Source: DASRVA01 sp050732875
GTDB lineage: Bacteria; Gemmatimonadota; Gemmatimonadetes; JACCXV01; JAHWKZ01
Assembly (NCBI GenBank): GCA_050732875.1
Contig: JBOHRQ010000008.1
Location: 1 to 64,000, forward strand
Reading direction: 5' to 3'
DNA: 64,000 bases
Part shown: positions 31,513-39,825 of the stretch, one piece after another
Position numbering within the stretch: position 1 is the stretch's first letter
Layout: each line of letters begins with the position of its first letter
Translations under genes and position numbers: made by a program
The notes under the pieces: generated by a model
The model's input: the letters and a program-made list of their open reading frames with translations, nothing else
Databases searched by the model: none
Told to the model about the DNA's origin: nothing

Positions 31513-33881
31513 GCACGAGAACCGCCGCCCCCGTGGCCCCAGAGCGGGAGATCGAGCTCGCCGTCGAGGGAATGCACTGCGCCTCCTGCGTGAGCCGGGT
31601 CGAGTCCGAGCTGACCGCTCTTGCCGGGGTGACGGCCGCCTCCGTCAACCTTGCCACCGACTCCGCGCTGGTGCGGACGGTCTCCGGGGGGCTGCGCGCG
31701 CGGGACCTGGTCGAGGCGGTCCGCCGGGCGGGCTACGAGGCGTCGGTCGTGACCGGGGCCACCCGCGAAGAGGAGGCCCGGCGGGCCGAGCGCGTGCGCG
31801 AGGAGGCGCGGCTCGGGCGCCGCTTCTGGGTCGCCCTGGCGTTCACCGCGCCACTCGTCGTCTTCGAGATGATCCCGCATCTCCTGATGCCGCTGGGGCT
31901 TGACCTCGGCTGGCCGGTTCTCGACCCGCGGGTCCAGCTCCTCCTCGCGACCCCGGTCGTTCTCTACAGCGGACGGCGGTTCTTCCGCGGGGCCTGGAGC
32001 GGTCTCCGCCACCGCTCGGCCGACATGAACACGCTGATCGCAGTCGGAACCGGAACCGCGTACGGCTACAGCGCGGTCGCGACCATGGCACCGGGCCTCT
32101 TCCGCGCGGCGGGGATCACGCCGTCGGTCTACTTCGAGGCGGCGGCAACGATCGTCACGCTGATCCTGCTCGGCACCTGGCTCGAGACACGAGCCCGCGG
32201 GCGGACGGGGCAGGCGATCCGCGCGCTGCTCGACCTCCGGCCCGAGGTCGCCAGCGCGCGCCGCGACGGGCGCGAGGTCGAGGTGCCGGTCGAGGACCTG
32301 GAGCCGGGCGACGTGCTCGTCGTGCGGCCCGGAGAGCGCATTGCCGTGGACGGCGAGGTCCTCGAGGGCCGGACCACCGTCGACGAGTCGATGCTGACCG
32401 GCGAGTCCATGCCGGTCGAGAAGGCCCCCGGCGACGCGGTCGTGGGCGGGACGATGAACCGCACCGGAGTGATCGCGTTCCGGGCGACCAGGGTCGGTTC
32501 CGAGACGGCCCTGGCGCAGATCGTCCGTCTGGTCCGCGAGGCGCAGGCGTCGAAGGCGCCCGTCCAGCGGCTCGCCGACACGGTGGCCGCATACTTCGTG
32601 CCCATCGTGATCGCCATCGCGATCGCCACCTTCGTGGTCTGGTTCGTAGTGGGTCCCGAGCCCTCACTGCCCTACGCGGTCGTGACGGCCGTGGCGGTCC
32701 TGATCATCGCCTGCCCGTGCGCGCTCGGGCTGGCGACGCCGACGGCGGTCATGGTGGGCACCGGCCGCGGCGCCGAGCTGGGGATCCTGATACGGGACGC
32801 CGAGAGCCTCCAGAAGGCCCACGAGCTGGACACCGTGGTGCTGGACAAGACCGGCACGGTGACACGCGGCGCGCCCGCCGTGACCGACGTTCTCCCAGCG
32901 GCTGGCGTGAGCGACGCCGAGCTCCTCGCGCTAGCCGCCGCTGTGGAGCGGGGCTCGGAGCATCCGATCGGCGAGGCGATCGTGCGCGCCGCCGAAAGCC
33001 GCGCCGCCGCGCCGCCGCCGGCCGCCGACTTCGAGGCGCTGGCCGGCCAGGGCGTCCGGGCCTCGGTGGATGGCCGCGAGGTCGTGATCGGAACCGCCGT
33101 GCTGCTGGCGGAGCGAGACATCGATCTTGTAGATCTGGCTGGAGAGACCGCGCAGGCCGTGGTCGAGCGGTTGGCGGACGCCGGCAAGACGCCCGTGCTG
33201 GTGGCGCGCGCCGGGAAGTTGCTCGGCGCGATCGCCGTGGCCGACACTGTCCAGGAGGGGGCCGCCGAAGCGGTGGCGGCGCTCCGCTCGCGCGAGCTCG
33301 ACGTCATCATGATGACGGGCGACAACCCGCGCACCGCCGAGGCCATCGCTCGTCAGGTCGGGATCGAACGCGTCCTGGCCGAGGTCCTGCCGGAAGAGAA
33401 AGAGGAGCGGATCCGCGCCCTCCAGGAGGAGGGCCGGGTGGTGGCGATGGTGGGCGACGGGATCAACGATGCCCCGGCATTGGTCCGGGCCGACATCGGG
33501 ATCGCCATCGGCACCGGGACCGACGTCGCTATCGAGGCCGGCGACATCACGCTTATCAAGGCCGACCTGCGCGGCGTCGTCCAGGCGATCGCGCTCTCCA
33601 GAAAGACCATGCGGACGATCCGCCAGAACCTCTTCTGGGCGTTCGTCTATAATGTGCTCGGGATCCCGCTGGCAGCGGGCGTCTTCTATCCATGGACCGG
33701 CCTCCTTCTCGCTCCGTGGGTCGGTGCCCTGGCGATGGTCCTGAGCGACATCTTCGTGATGGGAAACTCGCTGCGGCTGAGGACGGTGCGGCTCGGCGGC
33801 GCGAGGCGCGGTCCGTCTACAGCGATGACGGGGAACGGGGTTTCCGGCGGAATCGTGACCTCCGGGAGCGCCACGGCATGA
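31509..33881 (+). CDS. copA: Cu(I)-exporting P1B-type ATPase
   Basis: The 790-residue pump has one N-terminal heavy-metal domain (GMHCASC, Cys24 and Cys27), then membrane helices and the actuator motif MLTGESMPVEK. The transmembrane CPC metal site is in IIACPCALGLATPTAVMVG near residue 402. The phosphorylated Asp is in VLDKTGTVTRG (Asp446), SEHPIG follows, and the hinge is VGDGINDAPALV near 650. It moves Cu(I) from cytoplasm to periplasm. It sits behind csoR with overlapping codons and overlaps the next small gene, so copper should induce the whole set. Confidence 0.95.
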   Translation: MSTRTAAPVAPEREIELAVEGMHCASCVSRVESELTALAGVTAASVNLATDSALVRTVSGGLRARDLVEAVRRAGYEASVVTGATREEEARRAERVREEARLGRRFWVALAFTAPLVVFEMIPHLLMPLGLDLGWPVLDPRVQLLLATPVVLYSGRRFFRGAWSGLRHRSADMNTLIAVGTGTAYGYSAVATMAPGLFRAAGITPSVYFEAAATIVTLILLGTWLETRARGRTGQAIRALLDLRPEVASARRDGREVEVPVEDLEPGDVLVVRPGERIAVDGEVLEGRTTVDESMLTGESMPVEKAPGDAVVGGTMNRTGVIAFRATRVGSETALAQIVRLVREAQASKAPVQRLADTVAAYFVPIVIAIAIATFVVWFVVGPEPSLPYAVVTAVAVLIIACPCALGLATPTAVMVGTGRGAELGILIRDAESLQKAHELDTVVLDKTGTVTRGAPAVTDVLPAAGVSDAELLALAAAVERGSEHPIGEAIVRAAESRAAAPPPAADFEALAGQGVRASVDGREVVIGTAVLLAERDIDLVDLAGETAQAVVERLADAGKTPVLVARAGKLLGAIAVADTVQEGAAEAVAALRSRELDVIMMTGDNPRTAEAIARQVGIERVLAEVLPEEKEERIRALQEEGRVVAMVGDGINDAPALVRADIGIAIGTGTDVAIEAGDITLIKADLRGVVQAIALSRKTMRTIRQNLFWAFVYNVLGIPLAAGVFYPWTGLLLAPWVGALAMVLSDIFVMGNSLRLRTVRLGGARRGPSTAMTGNGVSGGIVTSGSATA

Positions 33882-33988
33882 CGCCGGTCGAATGGGCGGT
33901 TGCCGTTGGCGGGCTGACGCTCATCGCCTTCGAGTTGTGGTTCTTCCTGGGCGGCGCGCCGGGGCGGAACCGGGGGCCTCGGCCATGA
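33878..33988 (+). CDS. 36-residue single-helix membrane protein in the copA operon
   Basis: The start ATG overlaps the copA stop, and the stop overlaps the next start, so the frame is linked on both sides. The product is one hydrophobic helix (MTPVEWAVAVGGLTLIAFEL, then WFFLGG) followed by a short basic, Gly-rich tail. The N-terminal pattern resembles the membrane anchor seen on some cupredoxin-like proteins near copper pumps, so it may be a truncated anchor or an accessory helix for CopA. Function is inferred from position only. Confidence 0.6.
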   Translation: MTPVEWAVAVGGLTLIAFELWFFLGGAPGRNRGPRP

Positions 33989-34404
33989 CCGGCTCGCGCC
34001 GCTCGGCGCTCAGGCTCGCGATGCCCGCCCTCCTCCTGGCGCTTCTCGTCCCGGCGCGGGCGATCTCCCTCTGCTGCCTCGACATGGTGGGGACACAGAC
34101 TCCAGCCGCCCGCCACTCGACCCATGGGTCGATGCCACATCATCGGTCGGAAGCGGAGTCCGTGCCGGTCGGCCAGGCCTTGGCGCCCCTCCCTACGTCC
34201 GTTTGCGTCATTCTGGCCACCCCCGCCCCCGTTTTGCGCGAGCGTGGCCGCTCGGGCGACGCGGCGGCCGGGGTGGGCGACCTCGCTCTCGCGTCGACGG
34301 CTGGGCTCGGCTACCCCCCGACGCGCGATCGCCCCGTCCATCCCTGGCTCACGTCCGTCCCTCAGCCTGCCGGGCTAGAGAGCCCGCATCCCCTGCGGTT
34401 GTAG
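33985..34404 (+). CDS. Small secreted Cys/His-containing protein of the copA operon
   Basis: The 139-residue product has a signal peptide (RLAMPALLLALLVPARA) followed by SLCCLDMVGTQTP and a His-rich run (RHSTHGSMPHHRSE). The rest is low-complexity and Pro/Ala-rich. Cys, His and Met in the first mature segment suggest copper binding in the periplasm. It is probably analogous to the small protein that precedes the CusCBA genes, though the sequences are not clearly related. The ATG overlaps the stop of the 36-residue gene. Confidence 0.6.
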   Translation: MTGSRRSALRLAMPALLLALLVPARAISLCCLDMVGTQTPAARHSTHGSMPHHRSEAESVPVGQALAPLPTSVCVILATPAPVLRERGRSGDAAAGVGDLALASTAGLGYPPTRDRPVHPWLTSVPQPAGLESPHPLRL

Positions 34405-34464
34405 GCCGCGCGGTCTTTCGCTTTTCGCGAGCGACCCCGTCCCATCAACCATGCAGGTGAAACG

Positions 34465-35811
34465 ATGCTCAATCCTCGACTCGCTAACGCGCTCGCCGCG
34501 CTCGCGCTCTTTCTCCTGGCCTCCCGGCCGACGGCCGCGCAGGAGCACCGCCACCCGGCGCCGCCGCCCGCCGATTCGGCGGCGATGGTTTCGATGCCCG
34601 AAATGGCCATGCGGCCGGGCCTGCTCGGTATCCCTCGCACGCGCGAGGGCTCGGGCACGGCCTGGCTCCCCGACGCGAGCCCCATGCATGCCCTGCACCG
34701 CCGGGCCGGCGACTGGGAGCTCATGCTCCACGGCAGCCTCTTCGTCCACTACCTCGACGACGGCGGCGATCGCGGCCGGGAGCAGTTCGGGGCCACCAAC
34801 TGGATCATGGGGATGGCCCGCCGGCCGGCGGGGGGGGGCGACCTGACGCTCCGTGCCATGTTGAGCGCCGATCCCTTGACCGCGGACGAATGCGGCTACC
34901 CTGACCTCCTCGCGACCGGCGAGTTCTGCGACGGCGAACCGCTCCACGACCGGCAGCATCCGCACGACCTCTTCATGGAGCTGGCCGGCGTCTACGAGCG
35001 GGCGCTCGCGGAGGGTCTCGCGCTCCAGGTCTACGGGGGGCCGGTCGGCGAGCCGGCGCTGGGGCCGGTCGCCTTCCCCCATCGCGTCTCCTCGTTCCCC
35101 AACCCGATCGCCCCGATCGGCCATCACTGGCTCGACTCGACCCACATCGCGTTCGGCGTCGCGACGGCCGGGATCTACGGCTACCGCTGGAAAGCCGAGA
35201 TGTCGCTCTTCAACGGCCGCGAGCCGGACGCCGAGCGCTACGACTTCGATCTCGACGCGCTCGACTCGTACGCGGGACGATTCTGGCTCCTGCCGAACGA
35301 CCGGTGGGCGCTCCAGGTCTCGGCAGGACGGCTGAACGAGGCGGAAGTGCACGAAGCCGGCGGCCCGCGCATCGACGTCACGCGCGTGACCGCGTCGGCG
35401 ACCTACCACCGCCCGCTGGCGGAGGAAGGGGTCTGGGCCGGCACGATGGCCTGGGGACGAAACCGCGAAGGAAGCGAGGCGACCCATGCCTTCCTCGCCG
35501 AGGCCAGCCTCAACCTCGCCGACCGCGACGTCTTCTACGGCCGGGTCGAGGTCGCGGAGAAGACCGGCGGAGATCTGGTTCTGCCGGAGGAGCTCGAGGA
35601 GCGGTCGTTCACGGTCGGGAAGCTCGGGCTCGGCTACGTACGCCAGCTCGATCCCGTGGCCGGCCTCGTGCCCGGCATTGGCGCCGGCATCAGCGTTTCG
35701 CGCGTGCCCGACCAGCTCGAAGCGTTCTACGGCTCGACGACCCTGACGGGATTTCAGGCCTTCTTCCGGCTGCGGCCGGCGCCGATGACGGCGGGAGGCC
35801 ACGCGCACTGA
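34465..35811 (+). CDS. Outer-membrane protein of the copper-resistance operon
   Basis: The 448-residue product has a signal peptide (LANALAALALFLLASRPTAA), a His/Met-rich start of the mature protein (EHRHPAP, MVSMPEMAMRPG) and a long beta-rich region with alternating segments such as FWLLPNDRWALQVSAGRLN. Conserved-looking islands are HDRQHPHDLFMELAG and APIGHHWLDSTHIAFG. Proteins of this family often follow copper genes, and I recall them only as hypothetical. A beta-barrel porin or metal-binding outer-membrane role is inferred. The gene ends HAH. It follows the operon by 60 bases. Confidence 0.65.
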   Translation: MLNPRLANALAALALFLLASRPTAAQEHRHPAPPPADSAAMVSMPEMAMRPGLLGIPRTREGSGTAWLPDASPMHALHRRAGDWELMLHGSLFVHYLDDGGDRGREQFGATNWIMGMARRPAGGGDLTLRAMLSADPLTADECGYPDLLATGEFCDGEPLHDRQHPHDLFMELAGVYERALAEGLALQVYGGPVGEPALGPVAFPHRVSSFPNPIAPIGHHWLDSTHIAFGVATAGIYGYRWKAEMSLFNGREPDAERYDFDLDALDSYAGRFWLLPNDRWALQVSAGRLNEAEVHEAGGPRIDVTRVTASATYHRPLAEEGVWAGTMAWGRNREGSEATHAFLAEASLNLADRDVFYGRVEVAEKTGGDLVLPEELEERSFTVGKLGLGYVRQLDPVAGLVPGIGAGISVSRVPDQLEAFYGSTTLTGFQAFFRLRPAPMTAGGHAH

Positions 35812-35886
35812 TGGCCGCCGTGGGGCATTGTGCCTGGCGGGCGCCGGGGGTGGATCCGGCACCCACCACGTAGACAGGAGAGGCGG

Positions 35887-37026
35887 CTACTCGATCAGCT
35901 GGACGCCCTTGATGCCTGGCGCGCTCACCTCGCCGCCCACGATCCCGGTGGCGTAGAGGATGCGCCCGAACAATTGCTGGTTGTTGCCGTTCCCGGAGAC
36001 GCCCTCGAAGAACACCGCGATGAAGTTGGTGAAGACGAGCTCCTTGCGGCCGGGCAGGAACGAGCGTGAGGGATCGAACGTCGGCACGATGCCGATCCGC
36101 GGGCTCCCCTCCCACGGATCCCAGGCGCTCCCGACGACCTGGTTCTCGACGGGATCCCAGGAGGCGGCGGAATCCAGCGCGATGAGATCCTCGACGCCTT
36201 TCACGGTGTTCCCGAACATGTTGCCCGGCTCGGTCTCGTACTCGTCGCCGACCGTGATGATCGCGGGGTTGCAGAACGCGATGTTGTCCCTGTACCACCG
36301 GCCCCCGATACCGCCCGGAATCACCCACGGGTAATACCAGCTCGGGCCTGTCCCCGGGCAGCAGCCGTCACCCTGCTTCACGTTCCCCTTCAGGACGATC
36401 GGGCGGCCGAAGTCGTTGATGTAGCCCAGCCCGTCATCTCCCGGCTGGCCGGGATTTCTCCAGCTCGACCCGTACCCCGTCACGGCCGGGTCGTATACGT
36501 CGACGCCGGGATCGAACGTGTCGTTCCCGTCGTTGCTGTCGTAGCGGTCATAGATCGAGAACGGCTTCACGCAGGTAGCCGCCCCCGCCGGCGCCACGCG
36601 CGCCGTCGCATCCGCCCCGATGTTGACGACATCGACACCGAAGATCCGGGCGAACCATGTGGCGACCGGTCCCCCGCGGACATCGTCGCGATGCGCGCGA
36701 ACCGTCACCGTGTAGTCGACGAGGTCGACGTCCACGTCCTCGACGGGGTCGATGTCGATCGCCCCCTGGACGTCGTTCATCTCCCCGAATCGCTCCGCTT
36801 CCGAGCGGGCGAATCCATCATCGTCGAAGTTGTTTCTGAGCGCCCCGGCCCCGGCCATCGCCGCGGCATCGGCGGTCCGCTGAGCCTCGGTCTTGGCGGT
36901 GAGCAGCATGCCGACGTCGACGGCCAGGGCGACGACCGAGAGGAGTGCGGTCATCGCGATGGCAACGACGACGATCGTCGCCCCGCGCTCCGAGCGCCGG
37001 ATCCCGAACGAGTTTTGCATGGGCAT
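35887..37026 (-). CDS. TadG/TadE-like pilus-assembly protein
   Basis: The 379-residue product begins SERGATIVVVAIAMTALLSV and VVALAVDVGMLLTAKTEAQR, the N-terminal prepilin-like helix of TadE/TadG proteins followed by the usual TADAAAMAGAGALRNN. The remainder is a large extracellular or periplasmic part with many Asp/Gly/Tyr residues and Cys pairs (GDGCCPGTGPSWYYPW). TadG-type proteins belong to Flp pilus systems, but no tad genes are nearby. The ATG at 37026 has GGAAGGGG 5 bases upstream. Confidence 0.75.
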   Translation of the reverse strand: MPMQNSFGIRRSERGATIVVVAIAMTALLSVVALAVDVGMLLTAKTEAQRTADAAAMAGAGALRNNFDDDGFARSEAERFGEMNDVQGAIDIDPVEDVDVDLVDYTVTVRAHRDDVRGGPVATWFARIFGVDVVNIGADATARVAPAGAATCVKPFSIYDRYDSNDGNDTFDPGVDVYDPAVTGYGSSWRNPGQPGDDGLGYINDFGRPIVLKGNVKQGDGCCPGTGPSWYYPWVIPGGIGGRWYRDNIAFCNPAIITVGDEYETEPGNMFGNTVKGVEDLIALDSAASWDPVENQVVGSAWDPWEGSPRIGIVPTFDPSRSFLPGRKELVFTNFIAVFFEGVSGNGNNQQLFGRILYATGIVGGEVSAPGIKGVQLIE

Positions 37027-37136
37027 ACCAACCCCTTCCGCATCAGATGCGTGCGGGTTGGCCCGGGGGAGGATCGGTAGCTTACAACGTCCGGAGTCAG
37101 CCGCGCAAGGGCAGGACATGTGGTAGATTACGATCT

Positions 37137-37661
37137 GTGCGACCGCTGACGATGCTTCTCACGCTCCTCGCCGCCTGCGGCGGGGCGGAGCCGGCCACCA
37201 CCCGCGTTCCGTCCACGCCGGGGACCGGCGACCCCTGGATCACGATCGAGGGGGTGCTGTTCCCGGACGTCTTCGCCGAGGCCCCGGACGAGATCGTCGA
37301 GGCGTACGTGTTCGCCGCCAAGCACCCCGAGGTCCTGAGCTACATGCCGTGCTACTGCGGCTGCGAGCGCGAGAGTCCGCCCCACGACTCCAACTACGAC
37401 TGCTTCGTCGACGCGATCGACCGGACCGGCCCGCTCCCGCGCGTGAGCCCGGACCCGATGGGGTTCGGCTGAACGATCTGCGTGGATATCGCCCGGGAGG
37501 CGAAGAGGCGGTACGAGGCGGGCATGCCGCTCCCCGAGATCCGGGAGATCGTCGAGGAGAAGTACAGCCAAGGCCGGCCGGGGACGCCGACCCCCCACCC
37601 GCCGGCCGACGAGGCCGCGCTGAACGGAGCCGGTCCGTCGGACGAGCTTACTGGCGGGTGA
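37137..37661 (+). CDS. PCYCGC-domain lipoprotein with in-frame TGA, probable selenoprotein
   Basis: The frame starts at a GTG (37137) with lipoprotein signal RPLTMLLTLLAACGG. It carries the family motif YMPCYCGCERE and SNYDCFVDAID, then meets TGA at 37470-37472 (codon 112). After it, without a frame change, the conserved remainder continues: TICVDIAREAKRRYEAGM, PEIREIVEEKYSQG and a Pro-rich tail, ending at 37661. In PCYCGC proteins the TGA position holds the first Cys of a CxxC, so the reading would be U-T-I-C. A stem-loop with SECIS geometry follows. The domain's function is unknown; thiol redox or metal handling is inferred. The alternative is a nonsense mutation. Confidence 0.7.
37473..37503 (+). 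promoter_or_regulatory. Candidate bacterial SECIS stem-loop
   Basis: TCGCC (37489-37493), loop CGGGA (37494-37498) and GGCGA (37499-37503) form a 5-bp perfect stem. The loop begins 21 bases after the TGA, and its second base is G. Bacterial SECIS elements need a stem-loop in this distance range with a G among the first two loop bases. The stem is short, so support is moderate. Confidence 0.5.
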
Positions 37662-38253
37662 AGATCAGCTCGACGTCGTCGACGTAATAGGTGCGGGCCG
37701 TTTCGAAGGTGCCCCACACGCCGAGAGCGACCCAGATGGAGCCTTCCGGGTCGGCGGTCACGGCACCCAGTTCGTAGCGCCGGGCGGTCCAGACGTGCCC
37801 CACATCCTCGTCGGCGCCGTTCCCCGTATCGTCGTCCTGGAACGTCAGGTCGTCGGCCGTCTCCGGGTCGACCGCCGTGGCGCCGGCGATGATTCGCCAC
37901 AGGTTGACGTTTCCGAAGTCTGCGCTGGCGAAGTCGAACGACACCTCGATCCCATAGGTGATACCGGGAGCCAGCTGGAACTCCCGCTCCATCCAGATCT
38001 TCCCGGCGTCGTTCAGGTTGTCGAGCGACAGCCGCACCGACCATTCCCCGCGCTCGGCCAGCTCGTTCGAGCGTTCGACCGACCAGGTGACCGGAGGATC
38101 GTCGACGTCGGTCGCGTCCGCCATCCACTCACCAATGTTGTTCTCGAAGGTGAACTCGAACGTCCGGCGAACGAACGGCTCGCTGGTCGAGACGTCGCAG
38201 GCGGCGGCCAGCACACCGACCGCTACCGCGATCGGCACCTGGTGGAGCCTCAC
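37648..38253 (-). CDS. Hypothetical lipoprotein with beta-sandwich domain
   Basis: The 201-residue product begins at a GTG with signal RLHQVPIAVAVGVLAAAC (lipobox LAAAC). The mature part reads FEFTFENNIGEWMADATDVD, WSVRLSLDNLNDAGKIWMER and ARTYYVDDVELIFTRQ. This pattern resembles carbohydrate-binding-like jelly-roll domains. No enzyme motif is visible. The 3' end overlaps that of the convergent PCYCGC gene by 14 bases. The start overlaps the stop of the upstream small membrane gene (GTGA), so the two are coupled. Confidence 0.65.
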   Translation of the reverse strand: MRLHQVPIAVAVGVLAAACDVSTSEPFVRRTFEFTFENNIGEWMADATDVDDPPVTWSVERSNELAERGEWSVRLSLDNLNDAGKIWMEREFQLAPGITYGIEVSFDFASADFGNVNLWRIIAGATAVDPETADDLTFQDDDTGNGADEDVGHVWTARRYELGAVTADPEGSIWVALGVWGTFETARTYYVDDVELIFTRQ

Positions 38254-38450
38254 CGGGTGTGGGGGAGGGGGATCAGAAGGAGACCCAGCCCGCCGCCGAG
38301 GGGCAATGCGCCGATCACGGCCAGCCACAGGTCGTGCAGATAGAAGGCGGGAATCGTGATCAGAAGCCCCAGCACCAGGGAGGCGAGGGCGAGCTTTCCC
38401 CGCACGGGAATGAAGCGGGCGAGTGCCGCGCTGATCCGGTCGGAAGCCAT
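38250..38450 (-). CDS. Small two-helix membrane protein
   Basis: The 66-residue product has two hydrophobic segments (LALASLVLGLLITIPAFYL and LWLAVIGALPLGGGLGLLLI) after a short basic start. The ATG at 38450 was preferred over upstream in-frame starts, whose sequence is Arg/Pro-rich and not coding-like. The stop overlaps the start of the lipoprotein gene. I do not recognise the family. Confidence 0.55.
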   Translation of the reverse strand: MASDRISAALARFIPVRGKLALASLVLGLLITIPAFYLHDLWLAVIGALPLGGGLGLLLIPLPHTR

Positions 38451-38518
38451 GGCGGAGGCCACGCTAGCCTCGTCTTCGGGCCTTGGCAACCGGCGCCGGC
38501 CGGGAGTAAGCTCCGGCC

Positions 38519-39070
38519 ATGCTCGTGGCCGGTATCGCCGTGCTCCTGTCGTTCGGGATGTTCCTCGGCGTGCTGGCCGTTCTGGTCCTGGTACGCCGGG
38601 GCGATGCGCCCCGGTATCGGGCAAGTCCCGAGTACGACGCCTGCCGGCGCGAGGCGGTCCGGTTGATGGCGGGAACTGAGGCGGAGACCGGGATTCGGCC
38701 CTGGTACCGAAAGGGTCGCCGGAACCCGAATCCCGACGACCCTCTGCGGGAGCCGTTCCGTTCGGCGGCGGCCGAGGCCCTGCGCATCGCCATCCCGACA
38801 GAGCGACAGGTCCGGATCGAGCCCGATGGGACGGCCCTGCTCTCCGGCGGCGTCCGCATTCTTCCGGAGGTGTCCACCGCCGACCTCCGGCAGAGAGCCC
38901 GCGACGGCTCCGGACTCGAAATCGGTCTGGTGCTCGTCAACCCCGAGCCGCCGGGAAACTACCCCCGGCGGGTCTCCCTGCCCGTCCAGATCCTGTTCCC
39001 GGCTCTCGAGCGGGCGGGCCGCTCCGACCTGGTGGAACGGTTCCGGGGCCTGGCGGAGCGGATCCGGTGA
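38519..39070 (+). CDS. Hypothetical membrane-anchored protein
   Basis: The 183-residue product has an N-terminal transmembrane helix (AVLLSFGMFLGVLAVLVLV). A soluble domain of about 150 residues follows, with TEAETGIRPWYRKGRRNP and a C-terminal PRRVSLPVQILFPALERAG. I do not recognise a family. It diverges from the two-gene minus unit across 68 bases, and its stop overlaps the start of the methyltransferase gene, so the three plus-strand genes 38519-40889 form an operon. Confidence 0.6.
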   Translation: MLVAGIAVLLSFGMFLGVLAVLVLVRRGDAPRYRASPEYDACRREAVRLMAGTEAETGIRPWYRKGRRNPNPDDPLREPFRSAAAEALRIAIPTERQVRIEPDGTALLSGGVRILPEVSTADLRQRARDGSGLEIGLVLVNPEPPGNYPRRVSLPVQILFPALERAGRSDLVERFRGLAERIR

Positions 39071-39825
39071 CCCGGTCGCGAGTCCGGGCCGCGAAGAACC
39101 GCGAGTACTGGGACGACGCCGCCGACGACTACCAGGCCACGCATCGCCGCCGGCTCTCGATCGGCCGGCCGGCCTGGGGGGTGTGGCGGATTCCGGAGAG
39201 CCGCCTTCTGGCGCTCGGAGAAGTGAGGGGCAGGTCCGTCCTCGAGCTGGGGTGCGGGGCGGCTCAATGGTCGATCGCCCTGGCGCGCCTGGGGGCCCAT
39301 CCGGTCGGGTTGGACAACTCCGGACGGCAGCTCGACCATGCCCGCCGGCTCATGGTCCGGGCGGGCATTGGGTTCCCGCTCGTGCAGGCCAGCGCCGAGG
39401 AGGTGCCGCTCACCGGCGAAAGCTTCGACATCGTCTTCTGCGACCACGGGGCGATGTCGTTCGCGGATCCGCGGCGCGCGGTCCCCGAGTGCTCGCGGCT
39501 TCTTCGCCCGGGCGGGCTGCTGGCGTTCACCCACGAAAGCCCCCTCTCCTACTTGTGCTCCAGCGCGGGACGACCTCACGTCACGCGGCTCCAGCGCGAC
39601 TATTTCGGGATGCGGCGCTGGGAGACGGAGGAGCACGTCGAGTATCACCTGGGGTATGGGGATTGGATTCGCCTCTTCCGGAAGCATGGCCTCATCGTCG
39701 AGGATCTGATCGAGCTGCGACCCGGGCCAGGCGCGACGACGTCGTACGACGGCTGGAGCCGCGAATGGTCGCGGCGGTGGCCGGCCGAGAACCTGTGGAA
39801 GGTACGCAAGGAGGATCGACCATGA
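39067..39825 (+). CDS. Class I SAM-dependent methyltransferase
   Basis: The 252-residue product has motif I VLELGCGAAQWSIALARLG, then PVGLDNSGRQLDHAR, FDIVFCDHGAMSFADPRRA and LLRPGGLLAFTHESPLSYL. It is of the Methyltransf_11 type. The N-terminal KNREYWDDAADDYQATH is a common start for such enzymes acting on small molecules. The substrate is unknown. It starts at a GTG overlapping the previous stop, and its stop overlaps the ATG of the next gene; GGAGG precedes that ATG. Confidence 0.85.
   Translation: MTRSRVRAAKNREYWDDAADDYQATHRRRLSIGRPAWGVWRIPESRLLALGEVRGRSVLELGCGAAQWSIALARLGAHPVGLDNSGRQLDHARRLMVRAGIGFPLVQASAEEVPLTGESFDIVFCDHGAMSFADPRRAVPECSRLLRPGGLLAFTHESPLSYLCSSAGRPHVTRLQRDYFGMRRWETEEHVEYHLGYGDWIRLFRKHGLIVEDLIELRPGPGATTSYDGWSREWSRRWPAENLWKVRKEDRP

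Noticed and set aside
37137..37472. Treating the PCYCGC gene as ending at the TGA
   Set aside because: The conserved second half of the family continues in the same frame after the TGA, so a 111-residue protein would lack half the domain. A simple nonsense mutation remains possible but is less likely given the exact Cys position.
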